From an uncultured Lachnospiraceae bacterium (lineage in GTDB: Bacteria; Bacillota; Clostridia; Lachnospirales; Lachnospiraceae): 37,083 nucleotides of DNA. This document shows, in pieces, positions 8,346-15,180 of this stretch (positions are counted from its first letter, which is position 1; each line of letters opens with the position of its first letter). Both the position numbers and the translations under genes were made by a program. The notes beneath the pieces are model-generated. The model was not told the origin of the DNA. It made no database searches and saw only the letters and a program-made list of their open reading frames with translations. The stretch is from the NCBI GenBank assembly GCA_947589095.1, contig CANQBX010000038.1, forward strand, positions 1-37,083, given 5' to 3'.

Positions 8346-9026
8346 ATGCTGTCAGAAAAATCGGGAAGAATACGGAATGGATACGTTCCGGATTATGTGG
8401 TCTTTGATCTGGAGACGACCGGAATTTCCAGTGAAACGGACGATATTGTGGAAATATCCGCCATTCGGGTCGCCGGCGGCCGGATCACGGACGAGTTTTC
8501 TACGCTGGTGAATCCGGGCCGTTCGATCCCGTATGCAGCCAGTATGGTGAACGGCATCACGGACGACATGGTGAAGGATAGTCCATCGGTCAGGGACGCG
8601 CTGGCTGATTTCCTGAGATTTGCCGGCGACGCGGTGCTGGTCGGCCATAATATCCATACGTTTGATATGAAATTCCTCTGCCGCTATGCCAGGGACTTCT
8701 GGGGCCGGACCATCGGCAACGATTATATTGACACGCTGCAGCTGGCGAGGGCCTGTCTGCCGCAGCTGGGACATCACAGACTGACGGACCTGGCGGTTCA
8801 CTACGGAATTTCTGCCGAAGGAGCTCACCGGGCGCTGAATGACTGCCGAATGAACCAGATGGTTTTCGAGCAGCTGGCGAAGGAGACGGCAAAGCGTTCC
8901 GGTGGCACGGAGGCGGTTAAGCTGTGTCCGAGATGCGGCAATGTGCTTCGGAAACGGAATGGGAAGTTCGGAACATTCTGGGGATGTATGAGTTACCCGG
9001 AGTGCCGGTATACGGAGAATGGCTGA
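8346..9026 (+). CDS. DEDDh 3'-5' exonuclease (DnaQ-like) with C-terminal topoisomerase-type zinc finger
   Basis: A 226-residue protein. The exonuclease domain shows all four acidic residues and the general base: Asp21 and Glu23 in VFDLETTG, Asp107 in HNIHTFD, and His161 with Asp166 in HRALNDC. This is the DEDDh arrangement of DNA polymerase III epsilon-like proofreaders. After a short linker the C-terminus holds a four-cysteine zinc finger (Cys194, 197, 214, 220: CPRCGNVL, then GCMSYPEC), as in type IA topoisomerases. It probably binds single-stranded DNA and trims 3' ends in repair. GGAGGA precedes the ATG. Confidence 0.9.
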   Translation: MLSEKSGRIRNGYVPDYVVFDLETTGISSETDDIVEISAIRVAGGRITDEFSTLVNPGRSIPYAASMVNGITDDMVKDSPSVRDALADFLRFAGDAVLVGHNIHTFDMKFLCRYARDFWGRTIGNDYIDTLQLARACLPQLGHHRLTDLAVHYGISAEGAHRALNDCRMNQMVFEQLAKETAKRSGGTEAVKLCPRCGNVLRKRNGKFGTFWGCMSYPECRYTENG

Positions 9027-9135
9027 GGGGATGCCTTGATTTAAGAGTCTTTTTCATCAAGAAAATGTATCAACAAATCTTACACGCCTGACTCTGTTTC
9101 TCGGCAATGAATTAACGCCGATTCCAAGAACACTC

Positions 9136-9164
9136 TTGTGTGATTCACGATTTTATGCTATAAA
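9136..9164 (+). promoter_or_regulatory. leuS: Predicted sigma-A promoter of leuS
   Basis: TTGTGT (9136-9141), a 17-base spacer, and TATAAA (9159-9164). The resulting leader is about 138 bases. No T-box (no AGGGTGG-like antiterminator core) is seen in it. Confidence 0.6.
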
Positions 9165-9308
9165 TATATGTCAGAATCGGAAAATTCCGACTTTCCCGCG
9201 GAAGGCACGGTACGGAAAGGCCCACGGCGGGACACCGGCAGACGATGGAAGCGTCGGCCGGGCGGAATCATTTCCGGAATCACAGAAAGAAACAGGCAGG
9301 AAAAGACA

Positions 9309-11708
9309 ATGAAATATCAGTATAAGAAAATCGAAAAGAAATGGCAGCAGAAGTGGGAGGACGCCCAGATCTTCAAGGCATCCGACGACTTCACGAAGAA
9401 GAAATTCTACGGCCTGGTGGAGTTCCCCTACCCCAGCGGCGCGGGCATGCACGTAGGCCATATCAAGGCGTACACCGGCCTGGAGGTCGTCAGCCGCAAA
9501 CGCCGCATGCAGGGCTACAACGTCCTGTTCCCCATCGGCTTCGACGCGTTCGGCCTGCCGGCGGAGAACTACGCGATCAAGACCAAGACCCATCCGCGGA
9601 TCATTACCGACCAGAACATCCGGCATTTCTCCGAGCAGCTCAAGAGCGTGGGGTATTCCTTCGACTGGAGCCGCGTGGTGGACACGACGGACGAGGATTT
9701 CTACCGCTGGACCCAGTGGATCTTCCTGAAAATGTTCGAGCACGGGCTGGTGTTCCGCGACAAGGCGCTTGTCAATTACTGCCCGTCCTGCAAGGTGGTC
9801 CTTTCCAATGAGGACAGCCAGGGCGGCAAATGCGATATCTGCCACAGCGACGTGATCCAGAAGTCCAAGGACGTCTGGTACCTGCGGATCACCCAGTACG
9901 CCGATAAGCTGCTGGAGGGTCTGGAGACCGTGGATTACCCGCCGAACATCAAGCTGCAGCAGCAGAACTGGATCGGCCGTTCTACCGGCGCGTTCGTGGA
10001 TTTCACGATTGATGGCATCAACGAGAAGCTGGAGATCTATACGACCCGTCCGGACACGCTGTTCGGCGTGACCTTCATGGTCATCGCGCCGGAGCATCCG
10101 CTGATCGACAAATACGCGGACAAGATCGGCAATCTGGACGAAATCAAGGCGTACCGGACTGAGTGCGCCAAGAAGAGTGAGTTCGAGCGGACCCAGCTGG
10201 TAAAGGACAAGACCGGCGTGAAGATCGACGGCCTGACGGCCGTGAACCCGGTCAACGGCGTGAAGATCCCGATCTTCATCGCGGATTACGTCATGATGGG
10301 CTACGGCACCGGAGCGATCATGGCCGTGCCGGCCCACGACCAGCGCGACTTCGAGTTTGCGACCAAGTTCGGCATCGACATCATCGAGGTCATTAAGGGC
10401 GGCGACATCACGAAGGAAGCCTACACTGGCGACGGCGAGATGATCAATTCCGGCTATCTGAACGGATATACGAACAAGAAGGACTCCATCGCCCGCATGA
10501 TCAAGGAGCTGGAGGCCCGCGGCATCGGCCGGGCCGGCGTCCAGTACAAGATGAAGGACTGGGCGTTCAACCGCCAGCGCTACTGGGGCGAGCCGATCCC
10601 GATCATCCACTGCCCGAAGTGCGGCATGGTTCCCGTGCCCTACGAGGAGCTGCCTCTGAAGCTGCCGGAGGTGGAGAACTTTGAGCCGGGCACCGACGGC
10701 GAATCGCCGCTGGCGAAGCTGGATTATTTTGTCAACTGCACCTGCCCGAAATGCGGCGGCGCCGCGAAGCGCGAGACGGACACGATGCCCCAGTGGGCCG
10801 GTTCGTCCTGGTATTTCCTGCGTTACATCGACCCGCACAACACCGAGGCGCTGGCCGACCGTAAGAAGATGGAATACTGGATGCCGGTAGACTGGTACAA
10901 CGGCGGCATGGAGCATGTAACCCGCCATATGATCTACTCCCGGTTCTGGCACCGGTTCCTCTACGACATCGGCGTCGTGAACACGCCGGAGCCCTACGCC
11001 AAGCGCAGCGCCCAGGGACTGGTCCTTGGCCCGGACGGCGACAAGATGAGCAAGTCCAAGGGCAATGTAGTGGATCCGCTGGATATCGTTGACGATTACG
11101 GCGCGGACACCCTGCGCACTTATGTAATGTTCATGGGCGATTACGGCGCGGCTGCTCCGTGGAACGACAACTCCGTGAAGGGCTGCAAGCGCTTCCTGGA
11201 GCGCGTGGCCGGCCTGACCGATATCATGACGAAGGACGCGACGCCGGAACTGGAGACCAGGCTTCACAAGACGATCAAGAAGGTCTCCGCCGATATCGAG
11301 GACATGAAGTTTAACACCGCGATCGCCAGCATGATGGCGCTGCTGAACGACATTTATGACAATGGAAAGATCAGCGAGGAGTACCTGGCCACATACCTGA
11401 AGCTGCTCTGCCCCTTCGCCCCGCATCTGTGCGAGGAAATGTGGGAGAGCATGGGCCGGGAAGGCTTCATTTCCCTGGCCGAGTGGCCCGAGTACGACGA
11501 GGCCAAGACCGTGGACCAGACCGTGGAGATCGGCGTTCAGGTGAACGGAAAGCTCCGCGGCACCGTGGCGGTTCCCACCGGCTGCGACAAGGAGACCGCC
11601 TTTGCGACGGCCAAGGCCAACGAGAAGGTGGCGCCGTTCCTGGACGGCAAGACGCTGGTGAAGGAGATCTACGTGCCGAATAAGATCGTGAATTTCGTGG
11701 TGCGGTAA
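9309..11708 (+). CDS. leuS: Leucyl-tRNA synthetase
   Basis: Class Ia aminoacyl-tRNA synthetase that charges tRNA-Leu. It has 799 residues, typical for bacterial LeuRS. Seen: the HIGH motif as HVGH (residues 48-51) after EFPYPSGAGM, an editing (CP1) domain with TTRPDTLFG and the conserved GTGAIMAVPAHDQRD, zinc-type cysteine pairs (CPSC..CDIC and CPKCG), the catalytic KMSKS loop (residues ~578-582), and a C-terminal anticodon-binding region. The start at 9309 (MKYQYKKIEKKWQQKW) matches the family; the longer frame from 9168 begins before the predicted transcription start. Highly GC-biased codons suggest strong expression. Confidence 0.98.
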   Translation: MKYQYKKIEKKWQQKWEDAQIFKASDDFTKKKFYGLVEFPYPSGAGMHVGHIKAYTGLEVVSRKRRMQGYNVLFPIGFDAFGLPAENYAIKTKTHPRIITDQNIRHFSEQLKSVGYSFDWSRVVDTTDEDFYRWTQWIFLKMFEHGLVFRDKALVNYCPSCKVVLSNEDSQGGKCDICHSDVIQKSKDVWYLRITQYADKLLEGLETVDYPPNIKLQQQNWIGRSTGAFVDFTIDGINEKLEIYTTRPDTLFGVTFMVIAPEHPLIDKYADKIGNLDEIKAYRTECAKKSEFERTQLVKDKTGVKIDGLTAVNPVNGVKIPIFIADYVMMGYGTGAIMAVPAHDQRDFEFATKFGIDIIEVIKGGDITKEAYTGDGEMINSGYLNGYTNKKDSIARMIKELEARGIGRAGVQYKMKDWAFNRQRYWGEPIPIIHCPKCGMVPVPYEELPLKLPEVENFEPGTDGESPLAKLDYFVNCTCPKCGGAAKRETDTMPQWAGSSWYFLRYIDPHNTEALADRKKMEYWMPVDWYNGGMEHVTRHMIYSRFWHRFLYDIGVVNTPEPYAKRSAQGLVLGPDGDKMSKSKGNVVDPLDIVDDYGADTLRTYVMFMGDYGAAAPWNDNSVKGCKRFLERVAGLTDIMTKDATPELETRLHKTIKKVSADIEDMKFNTAIASMMALLNDIYDNGKISEEYLATYLKLLCPFAPHLCEEMWESMGREGFISLAEWPEYDEAKTVDQTVEIGVQVNGKLRGTVAVPTGCDKETAFATAKANEKVAPFLDGKTLVKEIYVPNKIVNFVVR

Positions 11709-11760
11709 GCAGGAAGTGGTTCATGTAGATTCGTGGTCGATTCATAGTGAAATACGACGA

Positions 11761-11787
11761 AAGAGGGGTTGCCCAGGCGCCCCTCTT
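11761..11787 (+). terminator. Probable terminator after leuS
   Basis: 8-bp inverted repeat AAGAGGGG (11761-11768) and CCCCTCTT (11780-11787) with an 11-base loop. The following T-tract is weak. Bases 11788-11902 hold nothing recognisable. Confidence 0.55.
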
Positions 11788-11902
11788 ATGTTATACTAAT
11801 TTCATCCGGCGCGGCGTTCTGCCGCTTCTGCCGGGGAGGACGGTCAGTCTGATTTACGTGATTTACATCGGATAAAATCCAGCGACACCAAAGAAAACGA
11901 GC

Positions 11903-11939
11903 GTACCTTGACAGTATCATATGTTTATCCGGGCAGCCG
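11903..11939 (+). repeat. 37-bp block upstream of toxin 1, identical to the block upstream of toxin 2
   Basis: The block starting GTACCTTGACAGTATC recurs without a mismatch at 12207-12243. It contains TTGACA but no -10 box at the proper distance, so it may be a 5' UTR or regulator site rather than a plain promoter. It is better conserved than the coding parts. Confidence 0.85.
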
Positions 11940-11988
11940 GGGGACGTGCTCTTGCCCATTCCGAGTCTTGCGGAAGGGGGTGATTATT

Positions 11989-12072
11989 GTGAGTACATAC
12001 GAGGAATTCATGGTATTACTGACGATGGGGATTTTCATTGTTGCAATTCTGAGTCTGGAAAATAAGAAATAG
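11989..12072 (+). CDS. Type I toxin, Hol_Tox-like small membrane peptide (27 aa), copy 1
   Basis: GTG start preceded by AAGGGGGTGA at 5-6 bases. It encodes VSTYEEFMVLLTMGIFIVAI then LSLENKK: a short acidic head, one hydrophobic helix and a lysine end. This matches the 'putative holin-like toxin' peptides of Firmicutes (PF16935), which belong with TxpA/BsrG-type type I toxins acting at the membrane. The stop codon lies inside the terminator hairpin, and a convergent antisense RNA is predicted, the usual type I toxin-antitoxin layout. Gene finders normally miss it because of its size and GTG start. Confidence 0.85.
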   Translation: MSTYEEFMVLLTMGIFIVAILSLENKK

Positions 12073-12103
12073 CCGTCTTGATCTTGGGAAACGGCTATTT
12101 CTT
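12064..12103. terminator. Bidirectional hairpin terminator of toxin-antitoxin unit 1
   Basis: A perfect 13-bp stem: AAGAAATAGCCGT (12064-12076) and its complement (12091-12103), with a 14-base loop. The toxin TAG stop is inside the left arm. A- and T-rich flanks suit termination in both directions, so the toxin mRNA and antisense RNA would overlap here. Confidence 0.8.
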
Positions 12104-12160
12104 AGTTATTGATTTCACCGGGGCGGGTGAGATAGAGTCACCTTACCGGCTGTCTTGATA
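12064..12160 (-). ncRNA. Predicted antisense RNA antitoxin 1
   Basis: Transcription from the minus-strand promoter at 12166-12194 and termination at the hairpin would give an RNA of about 95 nt complementary to the 3' end of toxin mRNA 1. This is the arrangement of RatA/TxpA and SR4/bsrG. Ends are estimated. Confidence 0.65.
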
Positions 12161-12165
12161 AGCAT

Positions 12166-12194
12166 ATTATACTACTCAAATAAGAAAAAAGCAA
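12166..12194 (-). promoter_or_regulatory. Antisense (antitoxin) promoter 1
   Basis: On the minus strand: TTGCTT (-35, 12189-12194), exactly 17 bases, then a perfect TATAAT (-10, 12166-12171). The second unit repeats the same design. Confidence 0.75.
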
Positions 12195-12206
12195 TAAAAA
12201 AATGCA

Positions 12207-12243
12207 GTACCTTGACAGTATCATATGTTTATCCGGGCAGCCG
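12207..12243 (+). repeat. 37-bp block upstream of toxin 2
   Basis: Identical to 11903-11939, 304 bases downstream. It marks the tandem duplication of the whole toxin-antitoxin unit. Confidence 0.85.
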
Positions 12244-12295
12244 ATAGGGTGCGAATACCTCTGTTTCCGAGCCTGACGGAAGGGAGGCGTTTCGA

Positions 12296-12433
12296 ATGAG
12301 TACATACGAAGAATTCATGGTATTGCTTACGTGTGCGTTACTGATTGTTGCGATTCTAAATATAAGAAATAGCACTCCACGCTCCAGCCAAGCCAGGTGC
12401 TATTTCTTGACCCCGCAGGACGGGGACAAGTGA
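12296..12433 (+). CDS. Type I toxin copy 2, Hol_Tox-like, frameshifted C-terminus (45 aa)
   Basis: ATG start with GGGAGG upstream. It begins MSTYEEFMVLLTCALLIVAI, nearly the same as copy 1. Just before the conserved end the frame is shifted, so the AAG AAA TAG ending of copy 1 is still in the DNA (12364-12372) but is read out of frame. Translation runs through the terminator hairpin to a TGA at 12431, adding a polar 20-residue tail. The peptide may be inactive or altered; the antisense gene is intact. Confidence 0.75.
   Translation: MSTYEEFMVLLTCALLIVAILNIRNSTPRSSQARCYFLTPQDGDK
12364..12408. terminator. Bidirectional hairpin terminator of toxin-antitoxin unit 2
   Basis: Perfect 12-bp stem: AAGAAATAGCAC (12364-12375) and GTGCTATTTCTT (12397-12408). 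Its base shares AAGAAATAGC with unit 1, while the loop differs. Confidence 0.8.
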
Positions 12434-12457
12434 GGCTACATATCGACTGCCCTGATA
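12364..12457 (-). ncRNA. Predicted antisense RNA antitoxin 2
   Basis: Expected product of the minus-strand promoter at 12463-12491, ending at the shared hairpin, about 93 nt. The loop and 5' part differ from RNA 1, so each antitoxin may be specific for its own toxin mRNA. Ends are estimated. Confidence 0.6.
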
Positions 12458-12462
12458 AGTGC

Positions 12463-12491
12463 ATTATACACTAAGTGCGGAAAGAATGCAA
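12463..12491 (-). promoter_or_regulatory. Antisense (antitoxin) promoter 2
   Basis: On the minus strand: TTGCAT (-35, 12486-12491), 17 bases, perfect TATAAT (-10, 12463-12468). Confidence 0.75.
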
Positions 12492-12593
12492 TAAAAATTT
12501 GGCGGAAGATGAATCAAACTAAAACTAAAATTGAATAAAAACAAAACTGCTAAAACAGCAACACATTTTTGTGACCGGAAAGGAGAAGGCAAC

Positions 12594-12815
12594 ATGGATG
12601 AGTTGTATTTGATTATGAGGGATCTGCTGGAAGTGGAATACAATCAAAGGTCTCTGCTGCGCGTCCTGGAAACTCTGGAAAGCGCATATGAGGAACCGGA
12701 GCAGGAGGATGTAAAGCTGATCGTGCATCATATAAGAGGCAGTATAAAGGAGTCGCAGGCGGAATTAAGAGAAGCTATCGGCAGACTGGACAGTTATACG
12801 GCTAAGGCAGCGTAA
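12594..12815 (+). CDS. Hypothetical helical protein (73 aa)
   Basis: Reads MDELYLIMRDLLEVEYNQRS and is helical and acidic to the end, consistent with a small coiled-coil protein. AAAGGAG lies 8-9 bases before ATG 12594; the longer frame from 12531 adds an unlikely lysine-rich segment. The last 10 codons and about 20 bases beyond the stop are imperfectly repeated just downstream (12791-12821 against 12833-12862), so the 3' end was partly duplicated. No function is recognised. Confidence 0.65.
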   Translation: MDELYLIMRDLLEVEYNQRSLLRVLETLESAYEEPEQEDVKLIVHHIRGSIKESQAELREAIGRLDSYTAKAA

Positions 12816-12911
12816 GCTTTTAGCAAACCGGTCAGTTATACGGCAAAGCGGCGTGAGCTTTTCAGAAAAGGCGGCATGGTCGGAGATAACACGGCGGATA
12901 GAGACTGTTGT

Positions 12912-13136
12912 TTATTTCTTTGGATATTCCGCCACCACATCACTGGCGCCCGTGATATAGTCCATGGATACATTATAGTGTCTGGCAAGAATCAGAAGAC
13001 TGTCTACCGGAATTCTCGTCTTGCCGCTTTCATAGTCAGCATAAGTACGCTGGCCTACGTGAAGCAGGTCGGCGACTTTTTGCTGCGTCAGAGTATGATC
13101 TTCCCGGATGTCCCGGATTCGTTCATTGTATTTCAT
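12912..13136 (-). CDS. XRE-family repressor, copy 1
   Basis: A 74-residue protein, almost entirely one HTH domain: LTQQKVADLLHVGQRTYADY (helices 2-3) and then SGKTRIPVDSLLILARHYNV. The start MKYNERIRDIRED has AGAGGTG just upstream. It is transcribed away from the vsr-DISARM operon and shares a 190-bp control region with it. A palindrome in the operon promoter spacer is the likely operator, so it is probably a repressor of both the operon and itself. Its paralogue at 29915-30139 differs at only 8 of 74 residues by eye. Confidence 0.9.
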   Translation of the reverse strand: MKYNERIRDIREDHTLTQQKVADLLHVGQRTYADYESGKTRIPVDSLLILARHYNVSMDYITGASDVVAEYPKK

Positions 13137-13180
13137 GTGATGGCACCTCTGAATTAGTATAAGAGAAAGGGGGAAAATTA

Positions 13181-13209
13181 TTGACAAATAGAGTTATAAA
13201 CTCTAAAAT
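13181..13209 (+). promoter_or_regulatory. Promoter and operator of the vsr-DISARM operon
   Basis: TTGACA (13181-13186), a 17-base spacer, and TAAAAT (13204-13209). The spacer holds the palindrome TAGAGTT-ATA-AACTCTA (13189-13205, perfect 7-bp arms), placed so a bound repressor would block RNA polymerase. A TATACT box on the opposite strand near 13155 probably starts the divergent XRE gene. Confidence 0.8.
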
Positions 13210-13329
13210 ATTAGTAGTTAGATAGAAACGGCCAAATAAATTTCGAAATTGAAATGATTCTCGACTGCTTTCACCAGAGGGTCGGCTTGCTTGATTTTGG
13301 CTGATATGCTTTGCAAAAGGAGAGCCATC

Positions 13330-13746
13330 ATGGATAGACATACTCCGGAACAGCGCCGTAAGAACATGCAGGCTGTTAAGTGCCGGGATACGTCAATAGA
13401 GGTTTTACTGCGCAGAGAACTGTGGGCAAGAGGCATTCGTTATCGAAAAAATGTAAAAAGTATTTGCGGAAAACCTGATATTGCCTTTAAGGGGAAAAAA
13501 GTGGCGGTTTTTTGTGACAGCGAGTTTTTTCACGGTTATGACTGGGAGCATAAGAAGGATGAAATAAAGAGTAACAGAGATTTTTGGATTCCGAAAATTG
13601 AAAGAAATATAGAAAGAGATAAAGAGGTAAATGAGGCATTAGAAGCAGACGGATGGGTAGTTCTTCGCTTTTGGGGGAATGAAATAAAAAGAAATGTAAG
13701 TGCATGTGCCGATAGGATTGTGAGTACTCTTGAGGACAAGACATAA
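13330..13746 (+). CDS. vsr: Very short patch repair endonuclease (Vsr)
   Basis: A 138-residue Vsr-type endonuclease that nicks 5' of the T in T:G mismatches arising from 5-methylcytosine deamination. It begins MDRHTPEQRRKNMQAVKCRD, the family N-terminus, and has ELWARGIRYRKN, the KPDIAF strand with the metal-binding aspartate, and FCDSEFFHGYDW at the catalytic/zinc region. AAAGGAG precedes the ATG. The stop overlaps the ATG of the cytosine methyltransferase by one base, as expected for a repair partner of 5mC methylation. It is the first gene of the operon. Confidence 0.93.
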   Translation: MDRHTPEQRRKNMQAVKCRDTSIEVLLRRELWARGIRYRKNVKSICGKPDIAFKGKKVAVFCDSEFFHGYDWEHKKDEIKSNRDFWIPKIERNIERDKEVNEALEADGWVVLRFWGNEIKRNVSACADRIVSTLEDKT

Positions 13747-15179
13747 TGAATCTTAAAACTATAGATTTGTGTGCAGGTATTGGCGGAATCCGCAGGGGAT
13801 TTGAATTAGCCGGAGGTTATACGAATGTAGCGTCAGCAGAAACAGATGTGATGGCGTGTAAAACATATGAGCATCTATTCGGTGAAAACCCCTATAATGA
13901 TGTGACCAGTGAAGAATTCAAAAAGTATCTTCAAAGTCTTCATTATGATGTCCTTTTAGCTGGATTTCCCTGTCAGGCATTTAGCAGTGTCGGACTTCGA
14001 CAGGGGTTTGAAGATAAAACAAAAGGTACTATTTTTTTTGATATCGCAAAGATCATACGAATAACCTGTCCGAAAGTTATTTTTTTGGAAAATGTTCAAA
14101 ACCTTTTATCGCATGACGGAAAATCTACTTTTGCGACTATCGTGGATACGTTGGATCGGTAGCTGGATTATCATATTATCGGGATTACGCATGACGAAAA
14201 CGGCGAACCCCGATATAAGCGTTCGGCGTTTTTAAGAAATTCCTGTAATTACGGAATTCCGCAGAACAGACCAAGGGTATATATTGTCGCTTTCAGCCGG
14301 GCCTATTTTGGTAGGTATCTTTCTTTTTTGCCGTGGGAAACGCCGACTGAGAGAACGGGGACGGCAATATATAAAGACTTAAAAGACGTACTGGATAAAG
14401 AGGTCAGCCCAAAGTTCTTCTTATCGAAAGGCTATTTGGAAACTTTGGAAAAGCATATTGTGAGGCAGCATGAACGTGGCTACGGATTCGGATATCGGGT
14501 AGTAAATTCACAGAACATAGATCATCCTGTTGCCAACACGCTTTTGGCTACTGGAGGAGCCGGAAGGGAAAGAAATTTAATTTATGATCCTGCAAACGGA
14601 ATGAAATATGGCGGAATGGAACTGAAAGGGAAAAAGTCCCGGATAAACAGTAAATGTATCAGAACAATGACGCCTAATGAATGGGGAAGGCTTCAGGGAT
14701 TTATCGGTTATGCTTTTGTAGATAAAGACGGCGTTGATACGTTTTCATTCCCGCAGGAAGTATCAGATGTGCAGAAGTTCAAACAGTTTGGTAATTCCGT
14801 TACGATTCCGGTTGTTGAGGAGTTCGCGAAATTTATACAATACTGCTGCAATGAGATATATAAGAGATTATCGGCAGTTGAAAAACGCCTTTTTGGGATG
14901 TATGGGAACGAGTTCCTGATGTGTAAAAAGATATATTGTGCTTTGTCGGATACGCTGAGAGAAAAAACGTTAAATACATATTTTGATATTGTGCAACATT
15001 TTGAAAGTAATAAATTCCGGGTCAAAGAATTAGCATCGTACTTAAATGTATCATCGGTAAGAGCTTCACATATTGTATCCCAATTGGCAGAAGCCGGTTG
15101 CGTCCTTCGAAATACGGACGGTTCCTATTGTTTCAGGAATTTACAGTTTACAGATGACGGTGAAAGAAAAGGAGAATAA
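13746..15179 (+). pseudogene. drmMII: C5-cytosine DNA methyltransferase (DISARM DrmMII-like) with one in-frame TAG
   Basis: One frame runs from 13746 to 15179 with a single amber codon at 14160-14162. Before it: motif I DLCAGIGGIRRGFELAG, motif IV with the catalytic cysteine in GFPCQAFSSVG, and motif VI IFLENVQNL. After it, still in frame: LDYHIIGITHDENG, motif VIII QNRPRVYIVAF, and motif X QFGNSVTIPVVEEF. The C-terminal ~110 residues look like an added winged-helix segment. All catalytic motifs are intact, so either the stop is recent, it is read through, or it is a sequencing error. In DISARM class 2 this enzyme marks self DNA. A target-recognition region lies between motifs VIII and X. Confidence 0.88.
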
Positions 15180-15180
15180 A

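Noticed and set aside
8288-8400. Small frame starting at 8288 upstream of the exonuclease gene
   Set aside because: It overlaps the exonuclease start in another frame, has a basic random-looking translation and no good ribosome site.
9171-9308. T-box leader for leuS
   Set aside because: No AGGGTGG-type antiterminator core or specifier-loop pattern was found in the 138-base leader.
9171-11426. 751-codon minus-strand open frame inside leuS
   Set aside because: GC-rich third positions of leuS keep the opposite strand free of stops; no ribosome site or domain supports it.
13330-15179. A plain restriction-modification system (Vsr as restriction enzyme)
   Set aside because: Vsr acts on T:G mismatches and the pair is coupled to drmE/drmA/drmB-like genes, so DISARM fits better.
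14328-15179. Separate gene for the C-terminal half of the methyltransferase
   Set aside because: It has no ribosome site, starts at an internal TTG, and is in frame with the upstream half; one gene with a stop explains it.
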